A stretch of 64,000 nt of DNA, taken from assembly GCF_028288465.1 (NCBI RefSeq), contig NZ_JAQBNR010000048.1, positions 1 through 64,000 on the forward strand, in the 5' to 3' direction. Below, piece after piece: positions 13,928-23,332 of the stretch. A model generated the notes under the pieces. That model did not search any database. It saw only the letters and a program-made list of their open reading frames with translations, and was not told the DNA's origin. The stretch comes from Ferruginibacter sp. (GTDB taxonomy: Bacteria; Bacteroidota; Bacteroidia; Chitinophagales; Chitinophagaceae). Numbering within the stretch: the stretch's first letter is position 1; every line of letters starts with the position of its first letter. The position numbers were made by a program, and so were the translations under genes.

Positions 13928-16900
13928 TCACTCGTAATACAACGGCGTATTTAAAGTAGTGGAAAGCACTTTAACCTGGTCGCCCAGGATGGCTTCCAGT
14001 GTGAGTTTGTAATATTGAGGTTCGCGGGGAATGAAAAAATCAAGGGACGGCCCCTCCCCCGCTTTTTTTATAAAAAGGGTATTGCCATACTGATCGGTGC
14101 GCACCAGGTTCCATTCAAAACTAAGTCCCGGTACATTGTTGTGGTACAGCTTCCATTGGTTATTGTATTTTACAATTACCTGGTAAATCAATTCGTTCCC
14201 TTCAAAGGCCAGTTTGGCGGGTTTTAAAATGCGTATTTCGGGTATGGGTGAGGGTCTGTCTGGCGTGTTGTTCCAGGTGCTGGCTACTGTATTGTACCAT
14301 TGCTTTTTCCTGCCTTCCATATCCAGTAAACCATCCAGGCTGATGTACCTGGTATTCTCCAAATCCTGCCAGGCAGGTAACGTTCCGGATTGCCGGATTG
14401 CCGGCAGCAAGGGCCATAATTCAGGAGCTACCTTACCCCAGGTCATGCCAGGTTCCAGGGGTTCAGCTAAGCCAGCCGGGTATTTCGCAACAGCGGTAAG
14501 CATATAAGTATTTATTTCCGGCACCTGCCCTTCGTAATAGTGAAACCGCTCACGGCCATTTTCATCCCAGTTTAAATTCATTACAATCGGGCGGGCACTG
14601 TCTGTCAACCGGATCTGGCGGCAGAGTTCACTCAGCCATTCAGTATAGCGCTGCCGGTAAAAAAAATAATCCGGTAAATAGGTTTGGCTGGCGAGACTGC
14701 TTAATACATCATCACCTACATTCCATGCAATAATATTTTTATTATGCAGGTTACTTTTTATTACATTCAGTATGTTATTTTTTTCCTTTTGCAGCAGCTT
14801 TTTATCATTCATTACAGCCACGGTGGCAGGTATCCTGAAACAGGGAATTAAACGGATATTGTTTTCTGCCAGTACTTTGCCCAGGTTATTATCATAAAAG
14901 CCCGGCATCATTCGTTGAACGGTATTTATGCCCACTTTTTTCATTGCGGCCACATCAGCCTGCAATGTGCGCAGGTTAAGCGTATGCCTGTTTCTGAACC
15001 AGTAGTATCCTTTGTTGTACTCAACACATTTAATACCGCCAGGCAGCTGGTGATTTTTTGTAACGCCGGTTGTTATGGTACTTTTTGAATATGCGGCGTC
15101 CGGCGGCATACTGGCGGCCGGCGCATTTTGCCAGAGGGTATTTTGCATTACAACGTCACCGGCATTGTGCACGGCTCCTTCCTTATGTGACGGGTAATCT
15201 GCCAACACACTTTTTATTTCTTTGAAAGCAGTATCTATATTCTGCCAGGCTGCATTCCACCACTGCAGGTTGTAACGATTGCTTACGTTTGCCCCGGTAA
15301 TCATTACCGGCAAACCGCTGTTAAAAACTGGCTGTTGGTGGTAGGGCCGGTACAGCTGATCAAAACTTGGTACAGGCCTGCCGGTGCTGTCGGTCATGTG
15401 TATATTAATCCAGTCTGTAAATCCCTTTCCGGGGAAATAAGCTGTTGCAGACAGCACATCTTTAGGTCTCCAAACCCACACAACTTTATCCGCACCGGCT
15501 TTACTGACCAGCTGGTGCACATATTGCCAGGCTGCTATATACAGTTGCGGATTATTGCCTGTGGCGGAAAACAGCGGGTATTTATCCCGCGCCGCCTCAT
15601 CTCCAAAAGTTAAAAAAACCGGCTTGTTCAGTGTTGCCAGCTGCTTCGCGAAAGCGGTTATTGTCTCATCGTACTCCCCATCTGTAATTTGCTGCAACAC
15701 CATGGAATCTTTTGCAATTGTGCTGCCACTGTCTTTTTGCCAAAGCTGCCACACCAGCAAGGGTAAGGCGTGATGGTGATACACCCGGTTAAGGTAACTG
15801 GTATCCAGTATATTTTTTTCACCTGCTCCCCATGGAACGTTGGCAGCGATGATGGCCGTTTGCTGTTTCGGCAGCAGCGAAGCAAAGAAATTGCCCGACG
15901 CAACATTATTTTCCGCATTGCTTTGCAGGCTGAAGCCCTTATAGAATATTTGTAAACCTGGCGGAGGCGGGGGTAAAAAATCCGGTAACTTTTGCTGCTG
16001 CCGGTAGGCAAATACAAATGCTACGATTAATACCATGGCAAGCGGCAGCGAATAGGTGCGTAAAAATCCATGTGCTTTTTTAATTAACCAGGTATGTTGC
16101 CGCAGCTTCATGGCAAAACCACTTGCCACGCTTGTTTCGCTGGTATACCCGGAAATAAAAAAAATAAAAAACATAAATATTACCTGCATAGACGCCAGCA
16201 CTACCATGAATATGGTATAAGGATTATAGTCAAACCGTATCCCGTATGCAATAGCCGCCAGGGACACTATTGCAATGACGATATTGGGTAAGCTAAACAA
16301 AAACGGCAGCGGGTCATGGTCATTTTTGGGCGTAGGTATATAAGGTACTTTTTTTCTGAAGATGGTATATATAAACCCAATGCTGTATACCCACCAGGCA
16401 CCGATCTGTAATATTCCCCCTATAAAATGAAAACCCCTGTCACTGTCTTCTGCCACCCATTTTTGTACATAGTGCCTGATAAGAATACTCATGGTGAACA
16501 GCGGAGCGGAAGCCAGTAAAAAATTCAGCACATCCATTTGCAACGGAATATAGCCGGTAAATAGAGAGATAACAGGAATTAAAAAATTAATAAAGAAAAT
16601 AAAGCCCAGCAAATAATGAAATGGCAGCGTGAAGTAATGTATTTTTTGCCGCCAGGTAAAATGTTTAAAGAGAGCCGGATAAGTTACCAGCAACAATTCC
16701 CATGTACCCCTGCTCCATTTTAATTGTTGTTTATAATACGACGACATGGTTGCGGGAACAAGGCCACGGGTAATAATGGCAGGTACGTACACCGATTGCC
16801 AGCCCTTGGCATGCAACTGCATAGCAGTGTGCATATCTTCTGCCAGGCCATTGGCGTGGCCGCCAATTGAATCCAGCGCAGCCCGTCGAAAAGTACAATT

Positions 16901-17620
16901 GGCACCAATGGCCTGTACCGTTCCATAACTCTGCATAGCCATCATCATTGGGCCGTAAAACTGGTAGGTTTGCTGCGCAGCGCCTTTTGCCACCAGGCTT
17001 TGCTGCTGATTATAGTATGCCTGTACTACCTGTACAAAACCAATTGAAGTATTATCGAAATAAGCCACTACCTGGTCTAAAAATTCGGGTGCCGGAATAT
17101 GATCCGGATCCAGTACCACACACAATTCGCCTGTTGCATATTGCAGGGCATTGTTGATGTTGCCGGCTTTGGCATCTCTTTTATCAGTTCTTGTAACATG
17201 TTGTATGCCCAGCCGGAAACACAATTGCTTTACATTGGGATCGTCCGCTTCATCGCAGCACCATGCAGTATGCGGGTAGGTTATATTTTGAATGGCGGTC
17301 AACGTGCGTTCCAGCATATCAAATGGCTCTCCCGGGCAATAAGTAGTTAAAATATCTACTGTATACACCTTTGCTGCAGCTGGCTTAACCGGACTTGTAA
17401 TAGAAAAATAGTGATACCATTCGTGCAGGTACTTAAAGCAATAATACACCATGGTAATCATCAGCAAAACATACAATGGATAGTAGCTGATATTGCCCGG
17501 CTGCAGTAAGTTGTATAGAAAAAATATAACGGACACCACTCCAATAAGGATCATCAGCCGCAGCGCCATCTTTTCTTTTACAGAAGGAGATTGTATGGGG
17601 GTTAATTTATAATTTATCAT
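13928..17620 (-). CDS. GT2 cellulose-synthase-like glycosyltransferase fused to two TIM-barrel glycoside-hydrolase-like domains
   Basis: 1230 residues when started at the ATG at 17620, which overlaps the stop of the upstream gene (ATGA); an upstream in-frame start at 17656 lies inside that gene. Two N-terminal membrane helices (about 18-66) precede a GT2 synthase domain: Asp123, KAGNIN (151), DPDH (171-174), AED (260-262) and QQLKWSRG (298), the last replacing the usual QxxRW. Several membrane helices follow to about 545. Residues 590-830 resemble a GH26-like barrel and 863-1117 a second GH-like barrel, then a C-terminal beta domain. In the second barrel the expected GNE motif reads WNVGDD, so catalysis is doubtful. 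It probably makes and exports a polysaccharide; the product is unknown. Confidence 0.8.
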   Translation of the reverse strand: MINYKLTPIQSPSVKEKMALRLMILIGVVSVIFFLYNLLQPGNISYYPLYVLLMITMVYYCFKYLHEWYHYFSITSPVKPAAAKVYTVDILTTYCPGEPFDMLERTLTAIQNITYPHTAWCCDEADDPNVKQLCFRLGIQHVTRTDKRDAKAGNINNALQYATGELCVVLDPDHIPAPEFLDQVVAYFDNTSIGFVQVVQAYYNQQQSLVAKGAAQQTYQFYGPMMMAMQSYGTVQAIGANCTFRRAALDSIGGHANGLAEDMHTAMQLHAKGWQSVYVPAIITRGLVPATMSSYYKQQLKWSRGTWELLLVTYPALFKHFTWRQKIHYFTLPFHYLLGFIFFINFLIPVISLFTGYIPLQMDVLNFLLASAPLFTMSILIRHYVQKWVAEDSDRGFHFIGGILQIGAWWVYSIGFIYTIFRKKVPYIPTPKNDHDPLPFLFSLPNIVIAIVSLAAIAYGIRFDYNPYTIFMVVLASMQVIFMFFIFFISGYTSETSVASGFAMKLRQHTWLIKKAHGFLRTYSLPLAMVLIVAFVFAYRQQQKLPDFLPPPPPGLQIFYKGFSLQSNAENNVASGNFFASLLPKQQTAIIAANVPWGAGEKNILDTSYLNRVYHHHALPLLVWQLWQKDSGSTIAKDSMVLQQITDGEYDETITAFAKQLATLNKPVFLTFGDEAARDKYPLFSATGNNPQLYIAAWQYVHQLVSKAGADKVVWVWRPKDVLSATAYFPGKGFTDWINIHMTDSTGRPVPSFDQLYRPYHQQPVFNSGLPVMITGANVSNRYNLQWWNAAWQNIDTAFKEIKSVLADYPSHKEGAVHNAGDVVMQNTLWQNAPAASMPPDAAYSKSTITTGVTKNHQLPGGIKCVEYNKGYYWFRNRHTLNLRTLQADVAAMKKVGINTVQRMMPGFYDNNLGKVLAENNIRLIPCFRIPATVAVMNDKKLLQKEKNNILNVIKSNLHNKNIIAWNVGDDVLSSLASQTYLPDYFFYRQRYTEWLSELCRQIRLTDSARPIVMNLNWDENGRERFHYYEGQVPEINTYMLTAVAKYPAGLAEPLEPGMTWGKVAPELWPLLPAIRQSGTLPAWQDLENTRYISLDGLLDMEGRKKQWYNTVASTWNNTPDRPSPIPEIRILKPAKLAFEGNELIYQVIVKYNNQWKLYHNNVPGLSFEWNLVRTDQYGNTLFIKKAGEGPSLDFFIPREPQYYKLTLEAILGDQVKVLSTTLNTPLYYE

Positions 17621-18981
17621 TGTACTACGTAAAACGGGATATTGGCTGTAGCACAAAAGCCAGCCGGATTTTTGACTGTTACAAATATCCTGTAGGGCCC
17701 TTTACCGGCAGGTGCTTTAAAATTGATTTCACTGTGTAAGCTATCTGTCATCAATCCCATTTGTACAGCTGGTTTTTTAAAATTGTCCCAGGTAAGTCCC
17801 CAATGTTGCCAGTCTTCTTTTAGAATCTGCCATTGATATACCAAGGTATCTGCAGCGCCCGGCTTCTCCAAATAAACAGCAGCCTGGTGAGTTGAACCAG
17901 CCTCAAAAATAAGATTGCTGTCCCCGCTCGATTTATCTATCAGCATATATTGCAGGCGGGGCGATTGGTGTTTGGTAACTGTATCTTTCCAGCAGTCGTT
18001 TAAAACCTCCAGTGCTTCAGTAGGAGTATCATCTTCATTAAAAATACTGTACCAGGTATGCGTATATTCCTGGCGGTTACCCCAGAAAAAAACCAAAGAA
18101 CCCAAAAACCGGGGATCATTGCGGGGCATGTACTTTGTATAAAATTCGGCGTATTGCTGCGCTTTTTTTGTACTGGTATTTTCTATTGGAGCCTGCCAGG
18201 TAGTTAAGGATGCTTCCCAGCCGCCGTTGGGCGACCACTCCCCAACCAGGTAAGGTCCGTTCCAAAACCATTTTATCAAACTAAGATCGGTTTCAATTGA
18301 TTTAATCCTGTTATAAGTATTAATACAAATGAAATCCAGCGCGGGTATCCGCCACCGGATATTAAAAATAAACCGCTTCGCCACATTGATTGTAGAAGTC
18401 GAAACAGGGTGATCGGGATCTGTCTGGTGAATGGTCTCAAGCAGGCGATTGTAGCTTTTGTAAAAAGGAACTGTTGTAAAAGTAAGGGGCATATCCAGCT
18501 CATTGCCCAGGCACCACGCCAGCAACGCCGGCTCATCCTTATAACGGGATACAATTTGTTTATAATGATTGTACAATTTGTTGGTATTGCTGTCCTGGTT
18601 ATAAAAGTCTGTATTGTCTCCGCCAGGGATATCAATCCCTACTATTACTGCTACACCATTCTTTGCTGCTTCTTTAAATGTATTTTCCAGCCTGGATGTA
18701 TCCCAGCAAATAATGGTATTACCACCGGCATTAACTAATTCTTTAATGTGGGTAAATCCTGCCCCACCTTTTACAATAAACGGTTGGCCATTTTTATAAA
18801 AATTAAACCGGCCATTTTGCTGCCGGATACTTACCAGTTTACCAGGCTTCGTATATTGATTTCTGGGGCCTTTGGTCAGGACGTAAAACAACCATACTAA
18901 ACATACCAACAACAGGGAAGCTGCCATGAGCCTTAATAGCCATCGTTTAATTTTACCGGCACCTTGGTAGTACTTCTTCAA
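17617..18981 (-). CDS. Membrane-anchored glycoside-hydrolase-like protein (GH2/GH5-type barrel)
   Basis: 454 residues. A basic N-terminus and one membrane helix (about 13-35) anchor it with the rest outside the cytoplasm. The barrel carries LLAWCLGNELDMP (Asn160-Glu161, the usual acid/base position) and LVGEWSPNGGWE (Glu248, the usual nucleophile position), so unlike the second barrel of its partner it looks catalytically competent. A C-terminal beta-sandwich covers about 350-454. Its stop overlaps the start of the GT2 fusion gene by 4 bases, so both are made together. A role in trimming or releasing the polysaccharide made by the synthase is plausible, as endoglucanases do in cellulose operons; this is inference. 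Confidence 0.8.
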   Translation of the reverse strand: MKKYYQGAGKIKRWLLRLMAASLLLVCLVWLFYVLTKGPRNQYTKPGKLVSIRQQNGRFNFYKNGQPFIVKGGAGFTHIKELVNAGGNTIICWDTSRLENTFKEAAKNGVAVIVGIDIPGGDNTDFYNQDSNTNKLYNHYKQIVSRYKDEPALLAWCLGNELDMPLTFTTVPFYKSYNRLLETIHQTDPDHPVSTSTINVAKRFIFNIRWRIPALDFICINTYNRIKSIETDLSLIKWFWNGPYLVGEWSPNGGWEASLTTWQAPIENTSTKKAQQYAEFYTKYMPRNDPRFLGSLVFFWGNRQEYTHTWYSIFNEDDTPTEALEVLNDCWKDTVTKHQSPRLQYMLIDKSSGDSNLIFEAGSTHQAAVYLEKPGAADTLVYQWQILKEDWQHWGLTWDNFKKPAVQMGLMTDSLHSEINFKAPAGKGPYRIFVTVKNPAGFCATANIPFYVVQ

Positions 18982-19319
18982 TGATTGGATTGGTTAATAC
19001 TGGATTATTATTATTTTTTAAGCGTAAAGGATTCAGGGTAAATACAAAACGCTTCAACAAAATACATACAATCCTTAAAAATAAAATTAAATTCAAACAA
19101 TGCAGGGATAAAGTTCCCTGATGCAAAATAATCTGCCTGCAATAAAGCGATCATTCGAAATAGTCCTGACAATTTTTATGCCTGTACTACCAACAACCGG
19201 TTTAAGTGGCAATTTATTAAACGAAGTAACTTACAGGAGAAGTATTTTTATAGCAGCGGAAACAATAATAAAATGAACAACAAGGCTCTTGCTAATAGCC
19301 AACGGCATCTTCTCCATTG
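18982..19319. other. Intergenic region, nothing identified
   Basis: About 340 A+T-rich bases between two minus-strand genes. I saw no gene, clear promoter or terminator. Confidence 0.4.
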
Positions 19320-19820
19320 TTAAAACTCAAAGTCAGCTGCTTCATCCGGGTTATTTAAGCGGGTACTTTTTCTTTCACCATGTACCATCACATGGATGAT
19401 TTGCATTTGCTGCGGCTTGGCGTCGTATAAAATGTTATTGGTTACTGTAATTTTTTTTACTGCGGCAATATTATCTACCTGGAAATAACTGATAATCCCT
19501 TCTTCCTGTTGTTCGAAACCGAGAAATTGCAGCACCAGTTTTTTATTATCGGCCGATACTTTTAAATGTTGCTGAACATACTTATTCACCAAAGGATTCA
19601 TCTGATTTTTTAAAGCCGGATTCAGCAGATCGATTGTCGTTTTATTTTGCTGGCGTAGGGTCTGTTCAAAATCATCAGTAAAAATCTTGCAACTTATTTC
19701 CAGCGTTTTGGCAGCCGCATTGTGATTGATTTCTGTAACACTCACAAAAATGGGATGATGTTTGCCAGTGAAAGTGCTGATTGAAAAAAGAAGTAACCAT
19801 TTATACAGTATAGATGCCAT
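19320..19820 (-). CDS. DUF6702 family protein
   Basis: 166 residues with an N-terminal signal-like hydrophobic segment (about 3-18, SILYKWLLLFSISTF) followed by HPIFVSVTEINHN, the family's typical beginning, and an Ile/Val-rich beta structure (LEISCKIFTDDFE, KLVLQFLGFEQQEEGIISYFQVDNI). This family regularly stands next to HupE/UreJ and M1 peptidase genes in Bacteroidota, as here, where HupE is divergent 174 bases away. It is expected in the periplasm or at the membrane. Function is unknown. Confidence 0.75.
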   Translation of the reverse strand: MASILYKWLLLFSISTFTGKHHPIFVSVTEINHNAAAKTLEISCKIFTDDFEQTLRQQNKTTIDLLNPALKNQMNPLVNKYVQQHLKVSADNKKLVLQFLGFEQQEEGIISYFQVDNIAAVKKITVTNNILYDAKPQQMQIIHVMVHGERKSTRLNNPDEAADFEF

Positions 19821-19994
19821 TTAAACAAAGAATTAGCTGTTTACAATTCAATTGAAGATATTTGAACACCAAAATTAGCGACTATTACACTATTAAATTG
19901 GAATGGCTCAATTATCTGTTCGTATACAAAGTATTTAGCCCAGACTGTTTAATTAATTTGTACACCAGCTATCGCAAACTACCAACTAATGTAA

Positions 19995-20573
19995 ATGAAT
20001 GATGTTGTTTTTTATTTAGAAACAGGCTGGCACCATATTATTAGTTGGAATGCGTTGGATCACATATTGTTTATCATTGCGTTGGCGGCGATTTACCTGG
20101 TCCAGGACTGGCGGCAGGTATTGGTCTTAATAACTGCCTTTACCATCGGCCATTCGCTTACCCTGGCACTGAGTGTAAATGATGTGATCCGCTTTAACGA
20201 AAAATGGGTGGAATTTTTAATTCCCTGCACCATTCTTGCTACTGCCATATTTAATTTTTTTGTAAAAGGGTATCGGCCCAAATCATTAAGGGTAAACTAT
20301 TTTTTAGCCTTGTTTTTTGGATTGATCCATGGAATGGGTTTTGCCAATGCCATCCGTTTTATGCTGGCTTCCAACCAATCTATTGGCTGGCCATTGCTAG
20401 GTTTCAACATAGGGCTTGAGGTTGGACAAATAACTGTAGTTAGTGTGATACTATTGATCAGTTATATCCTGGTGACCAGATTGAAACTGGAAAGAAAATG
20501 GTGGGTATGGGGCTTATCCATCCTGGCCATCATCATATCTGCCAATATGTTGATTGAGCGGTGGCCTGAATAA
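19995..20573 (+). CDS. HupE/UreJ family membrane protein
   Basis: 192 residues with about six hydrophobic helices. The opening motif GWHHIISWNALDHILFIIALAAIYL and the later FTIGHSLTLALS and FFGLIHGMGFA contain the conserved histidines and acid typical of HupE/UreJ_2 proteins. Members next to hydrogenase or urease genes are thought to move nickel or cobalt, but neither enzyme occurs in this window, so the substrate here is open. The gene is 52 bases before an M1 peptidase in the same direction and divergent from the DUF6702 gene. Confidence 0.85.
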   Translation: MNDVVFYLETGWHHIISWNALDHILFIIALAAIYLVQDWRQVLVLITAFTIGHSLTLALSVNDVIRFNEKWVEFLIPCTILATAIFNFFVKGYRPKSLRVNYFLALFFGLIHGMGFANAIRFMLASNQSIGWPLLGFNIGLEVGQITVVSVILLISYILVTRLKLERKWWVWGLSILAIIISANMLIERWPE

Positions 20574-20625
20574 ATATGCGCAACAATTGAATTGATTTAA
20601 CAGCTATAAAAAAAACAATCACACT

Positions 20626-23001
20626 ATGATGAGACACCTGCTTACTCTCCCGCTTTTAATTGCGGTTACAATTAGTGGTTATGCCCAGGACATTAAGAAC
20701 AATCCCGGCAGCAACCATGGCAATCGTTTTGAACAATTAGGCACTATTCTGCCAACACCCAACGAATACCGTACTGCAAGTGGTGCTCCAGGACCTAAAT
20801 ACTGGCAGCAGCGCTGCGATTACGACATCGTTTGCCAACTGGATGAGCCCAACCGAAAATTGAACGGAAAGGAAACGCTTACCTATTTTAACAACTCTCC
20901 TGACCCGCTTAGCTATTTGTGGATACAGCTGGATGAAAACCAGCACAGCACAAAAAATAACTCCGGTTACCAAACGAGCAATACCATGCCCAAAAGTGTA
21001 ACCGAAAACGACCTGGCACGGCTTGGCGGAAAGACAGATAAGGAATATGGAGACAATATTTTAAAGGTAACCGATGCCTCAGGCAAACCGATCGGTTATA
21101 CCATCAACAAAACAATGATGCGTATTGAACTGCCACAGGTTTTAAAACCCGGCCAGGAGTTTATTTTTAAGATAGAGTGGAATTATTTTATCAGCGACCG
21201 CATGAAAAATTTCGGGCGTGGCGGGTATGAATATTTTCCTGAAGATGGCAATGATTTGTATACAATGACGCAGTGGTATCCACGCCTCTGTGTGTACAGC
21301 GATTTCCAGGGATGGCAGAACCACCAGTTTGTTGGCAGTGGTGAATTTGCATTAACCTTTGGCAACTTTAAAGTGGCGATGACAGTGCCGGCAGACCATG
21401 TAGTGATGGCCACCGGCGAGGGGCAAAACTATCAGCAGGTGCTATCACCGGCCCAGTTTGCCCGCTGGCAAAAAGCGCAGACAGCAACAGAACCAACAGA
21501 AATTGTTACGCTGGAGGAAGCCAAAGCAAGAGAGAAACAAAAGCTGACACAAACAAAAACATGGATATTTAAAGCCAGTATGGTACGTGACTTTGCCTGG
21601 GGCAGCAGCCGTAAATTTATATGGGATGCCATGGCAACAAAAGTGGAGGGCAAAAAAGTAATGTGCATGAGCGCTTACGGAAAAGAAGCATATAACCTGT
21701 ACCGCAAGTATAGCACCAAAGCAGTGGCGCACACCATTAAAAGTTATTCAAAATTCACCATCCCTTACCCCTACCCTGTTGCCCAGAGTTTAGAAGCCGC
21801 CAATGGTATGGAGTACCCGATGATCTGTTTTAATTTTGGCCGTTGCGAAAAAGACGGCACCTACAGCGAGGGCACCAAAAACGGTATGCTGGGCGTAGTC
21901 ATTCATGAGGTAGGACATAACTTTTTTCCAATGATCATTAACAGCGATGAAAGGCAATGGACATGGATGGATGAAGGCCTGAATTCTTTCTGCGAATATT
22001 TAACAGAAGAATTATGGGATAATAAGTTTCCTGTAAGCAAAGGCGCGGCTTATAAAATTGTTGATTACATGAAACTGCCCAAAGATCAGCTGGAACCTAT
22101 TATGACCAACAGTGAAAACATTATACAATTTGGCCCCAATGCGTATACCAAGCCTTCTACCGGGTTAAATATTTTACGCGAAACCATCATGGGGCGGGAT
22201 TTATTTGATTATGCCTTCAGGGAATATGCAAGGCGCTGGGCATTTAAACATCCTACACCTGCAGACCTTTTCAGAACCATGGAAGACGCGAGCGGCGAAG
22301 ACCTGGACTGGTTTTGGCGTGGCTGGTTTTATGGTACTGATCCCTGCGACATTTCCCTGGACAGTGTGAAATGGGCTAAACTAACGCTAGATGGAGGTAA
22401 CCCAACCACCGGTGGTAATACGATTAAACAAAACATTGCCAGGCCACTTTTAAATTCGTTTGAAGATATTTCTAAAGTAAGAAACCGGGAAGACAAAAAG
22501 ATCAATTTTGCTACGGACGCAGATACCAGCCTGCGGGATTTTTACTGGCGTTACGATCGCGGCTTTGCGAAAGTTGACACTACGCCGGTTGAAATTACTA
22601 TCCCCGTTGCAGTGGCAGATACTTTTACCAACCAGCAAAAAACTGATTTGGCCGGTGGTAAAAACATGTACGAGCTAACCTTTAGCAACAAGGGCGGTTT
22701 GGTAATGCCCATCATCATTGAATGGACGTTTAAAGACAGCACAAAACAAATTGACCGCATACCTGCACAGGTATGGCGCAAGAATGAAAACAAAGTGGTA
22801 AAAACATTTGTAAAAGATAAAGAAGTGGCCTCTATTAAGCTAGACCCAATGAGGGAAACAGCCGACATCAATACCAGCAACAATACCTGGCCGGCTGTTG
22901 AAACGCCCACCAGCTTTCAATTGTTTAAAGCCCGCAGCGGAGCAGGCCGTGGCGGGGCATCGGGTAATATCAATCCCATGCAAAAAGAAATAAAAAAATA
23001 A
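20626..23001 (+). CDS. M1 family zinc metallopeptidase, secreted
   Basis: 791 residues. A signal peptide covers about 1-20 (RHLLTLPLLIAVTISGYAQ). The catalytic zinc motif is HEVGH (His427, Glu428, His431) with the third ligand Glu450 in WMDEGLNSFCEY, exactly 18 residues later as in M1/gluzincin enzymes. A GMEYP stretch at about 398 takes the place of the aminopeptidase GAMEN motif, so substrate choice may differ from classical aminopeptidases. The C-terminal quarter is beta-rich. It follows hupE by 52 bases, likely in one transcript, and ends at a strong terminator. Confidence 0.9.
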   Translation: MMRHLLTLPLLIAVTISGYAQDIKNNPGSNHGNRFEQLGTILPTPNEYRTASGAPGPKYWQQRCDYDIVCQLDEPNRKLNGKETLTYFNNSPDPLSYLWIQLDENQHSTKNNSGYQTSNTMPKSVTENDLARLGGKTDKEYGDNILKVTDASGKPIGYTINKTMMRIELPQVLKPGQEFIFKIEWNYFISDRMKNFGRGGYEYFPEDGNDLYTMTQWYPRLCVYSDFQGWQNHQFVGSGEFALTFGNFKVAMTVPADHVVMATGEGQNYQQVLSPAQFARWQKAQTATEPTEIVTLEEAKAREKQKLTQTKTWIFKASMVRDFAWGSSRKFIWDAMATKVEGKKVMCMSAYGKEAYNLYRKYSTKAVAHTIKSYSKFTIPYPYPVAQSLEAANGMEYPMICFNFGRCEKDGTYSEGTKNGMLGVVIHEVGHNFFPMIINSDERQWTWMDEGLNSFCEYLTEELWDNKFPVSKGAAYKIVDYMKLPKDQLEPIMTNSENIIQFGPNAYTKPSTGLNILRETIMGRDLFDYAFREYARRWAFKHPTPADLFRTMEDASGEDLDWFWRGWFYGTDPCDISLDSVKWAKLTLDGGNPTTGGNTIKQNIARPLLNSFEDISKVRNREDKKINFATDADTSLRDFYWRYDRGFAKVDTTPVEITIPVAVADTFTNQQKTDLAGGKNMYELTFSNKGGLVMPIIIEWTFKDSTKQIDRIPAQVWRKNENKVVKTFVKDKEVASIKLDPMRETADINTSNNTWPAVETPTSFQLFKARSGAGRGGASGNINPMQKEIKK

Positions 23002-23020
23002 TTACATTTTAGATTACAGT

Positions 23021-23052
23021 AAAGCCGCTCCGTTGCAGGAGCGGCTTTTTTA
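23021..23052 (+). terminator. Rho-independent terminator after the M1 peptidase
   Basis: AAAGCCGCTCC, loop GTTGCA, GGAGCGGCTTT, then more T: a perfect 11-bp stem with a T run. The A run on the other side could let it act in both directions. Confidence 0.9.
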
Positions 23053-23332
23053 TGGTATCATCTGCCTCTGTTAAAATATGTATACCGGTGTTTTTTTATA
23101 GGAGATATAACAAAAAACTGTCACACCTGTACCTGCGGTAGTTATTATGGAGTCTGTTTGATTTACCAGGAACCTTTTTCATCATCCAATTGCGCAGGAA
23201 GTTTTTTTGCTCAGTCCATTACTCCCCCAGCATCCTTTTACAGTCTGCTGGCCGGTAAGTAATAAACCTGTTGCCTTTTAGAGGGCTTATTAACTATGTG
23301 AAATGGCATTCGTAGTTGTAATTGAACGGCCT
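23053..23332. other. Convergent intergenic region, nothing identified
   Basis: About 280 bases between the terminator and the end of the minus-strand T9SS gene. No gene seen. Confidence 0.4.

Noticed and set aside
17621-17656. Upstream start of the GT2 fusion gene
   Set aside because: Lies within the preceding gene; the ATG at 17620 overlaps that gene's stop in the usual coupled manner.
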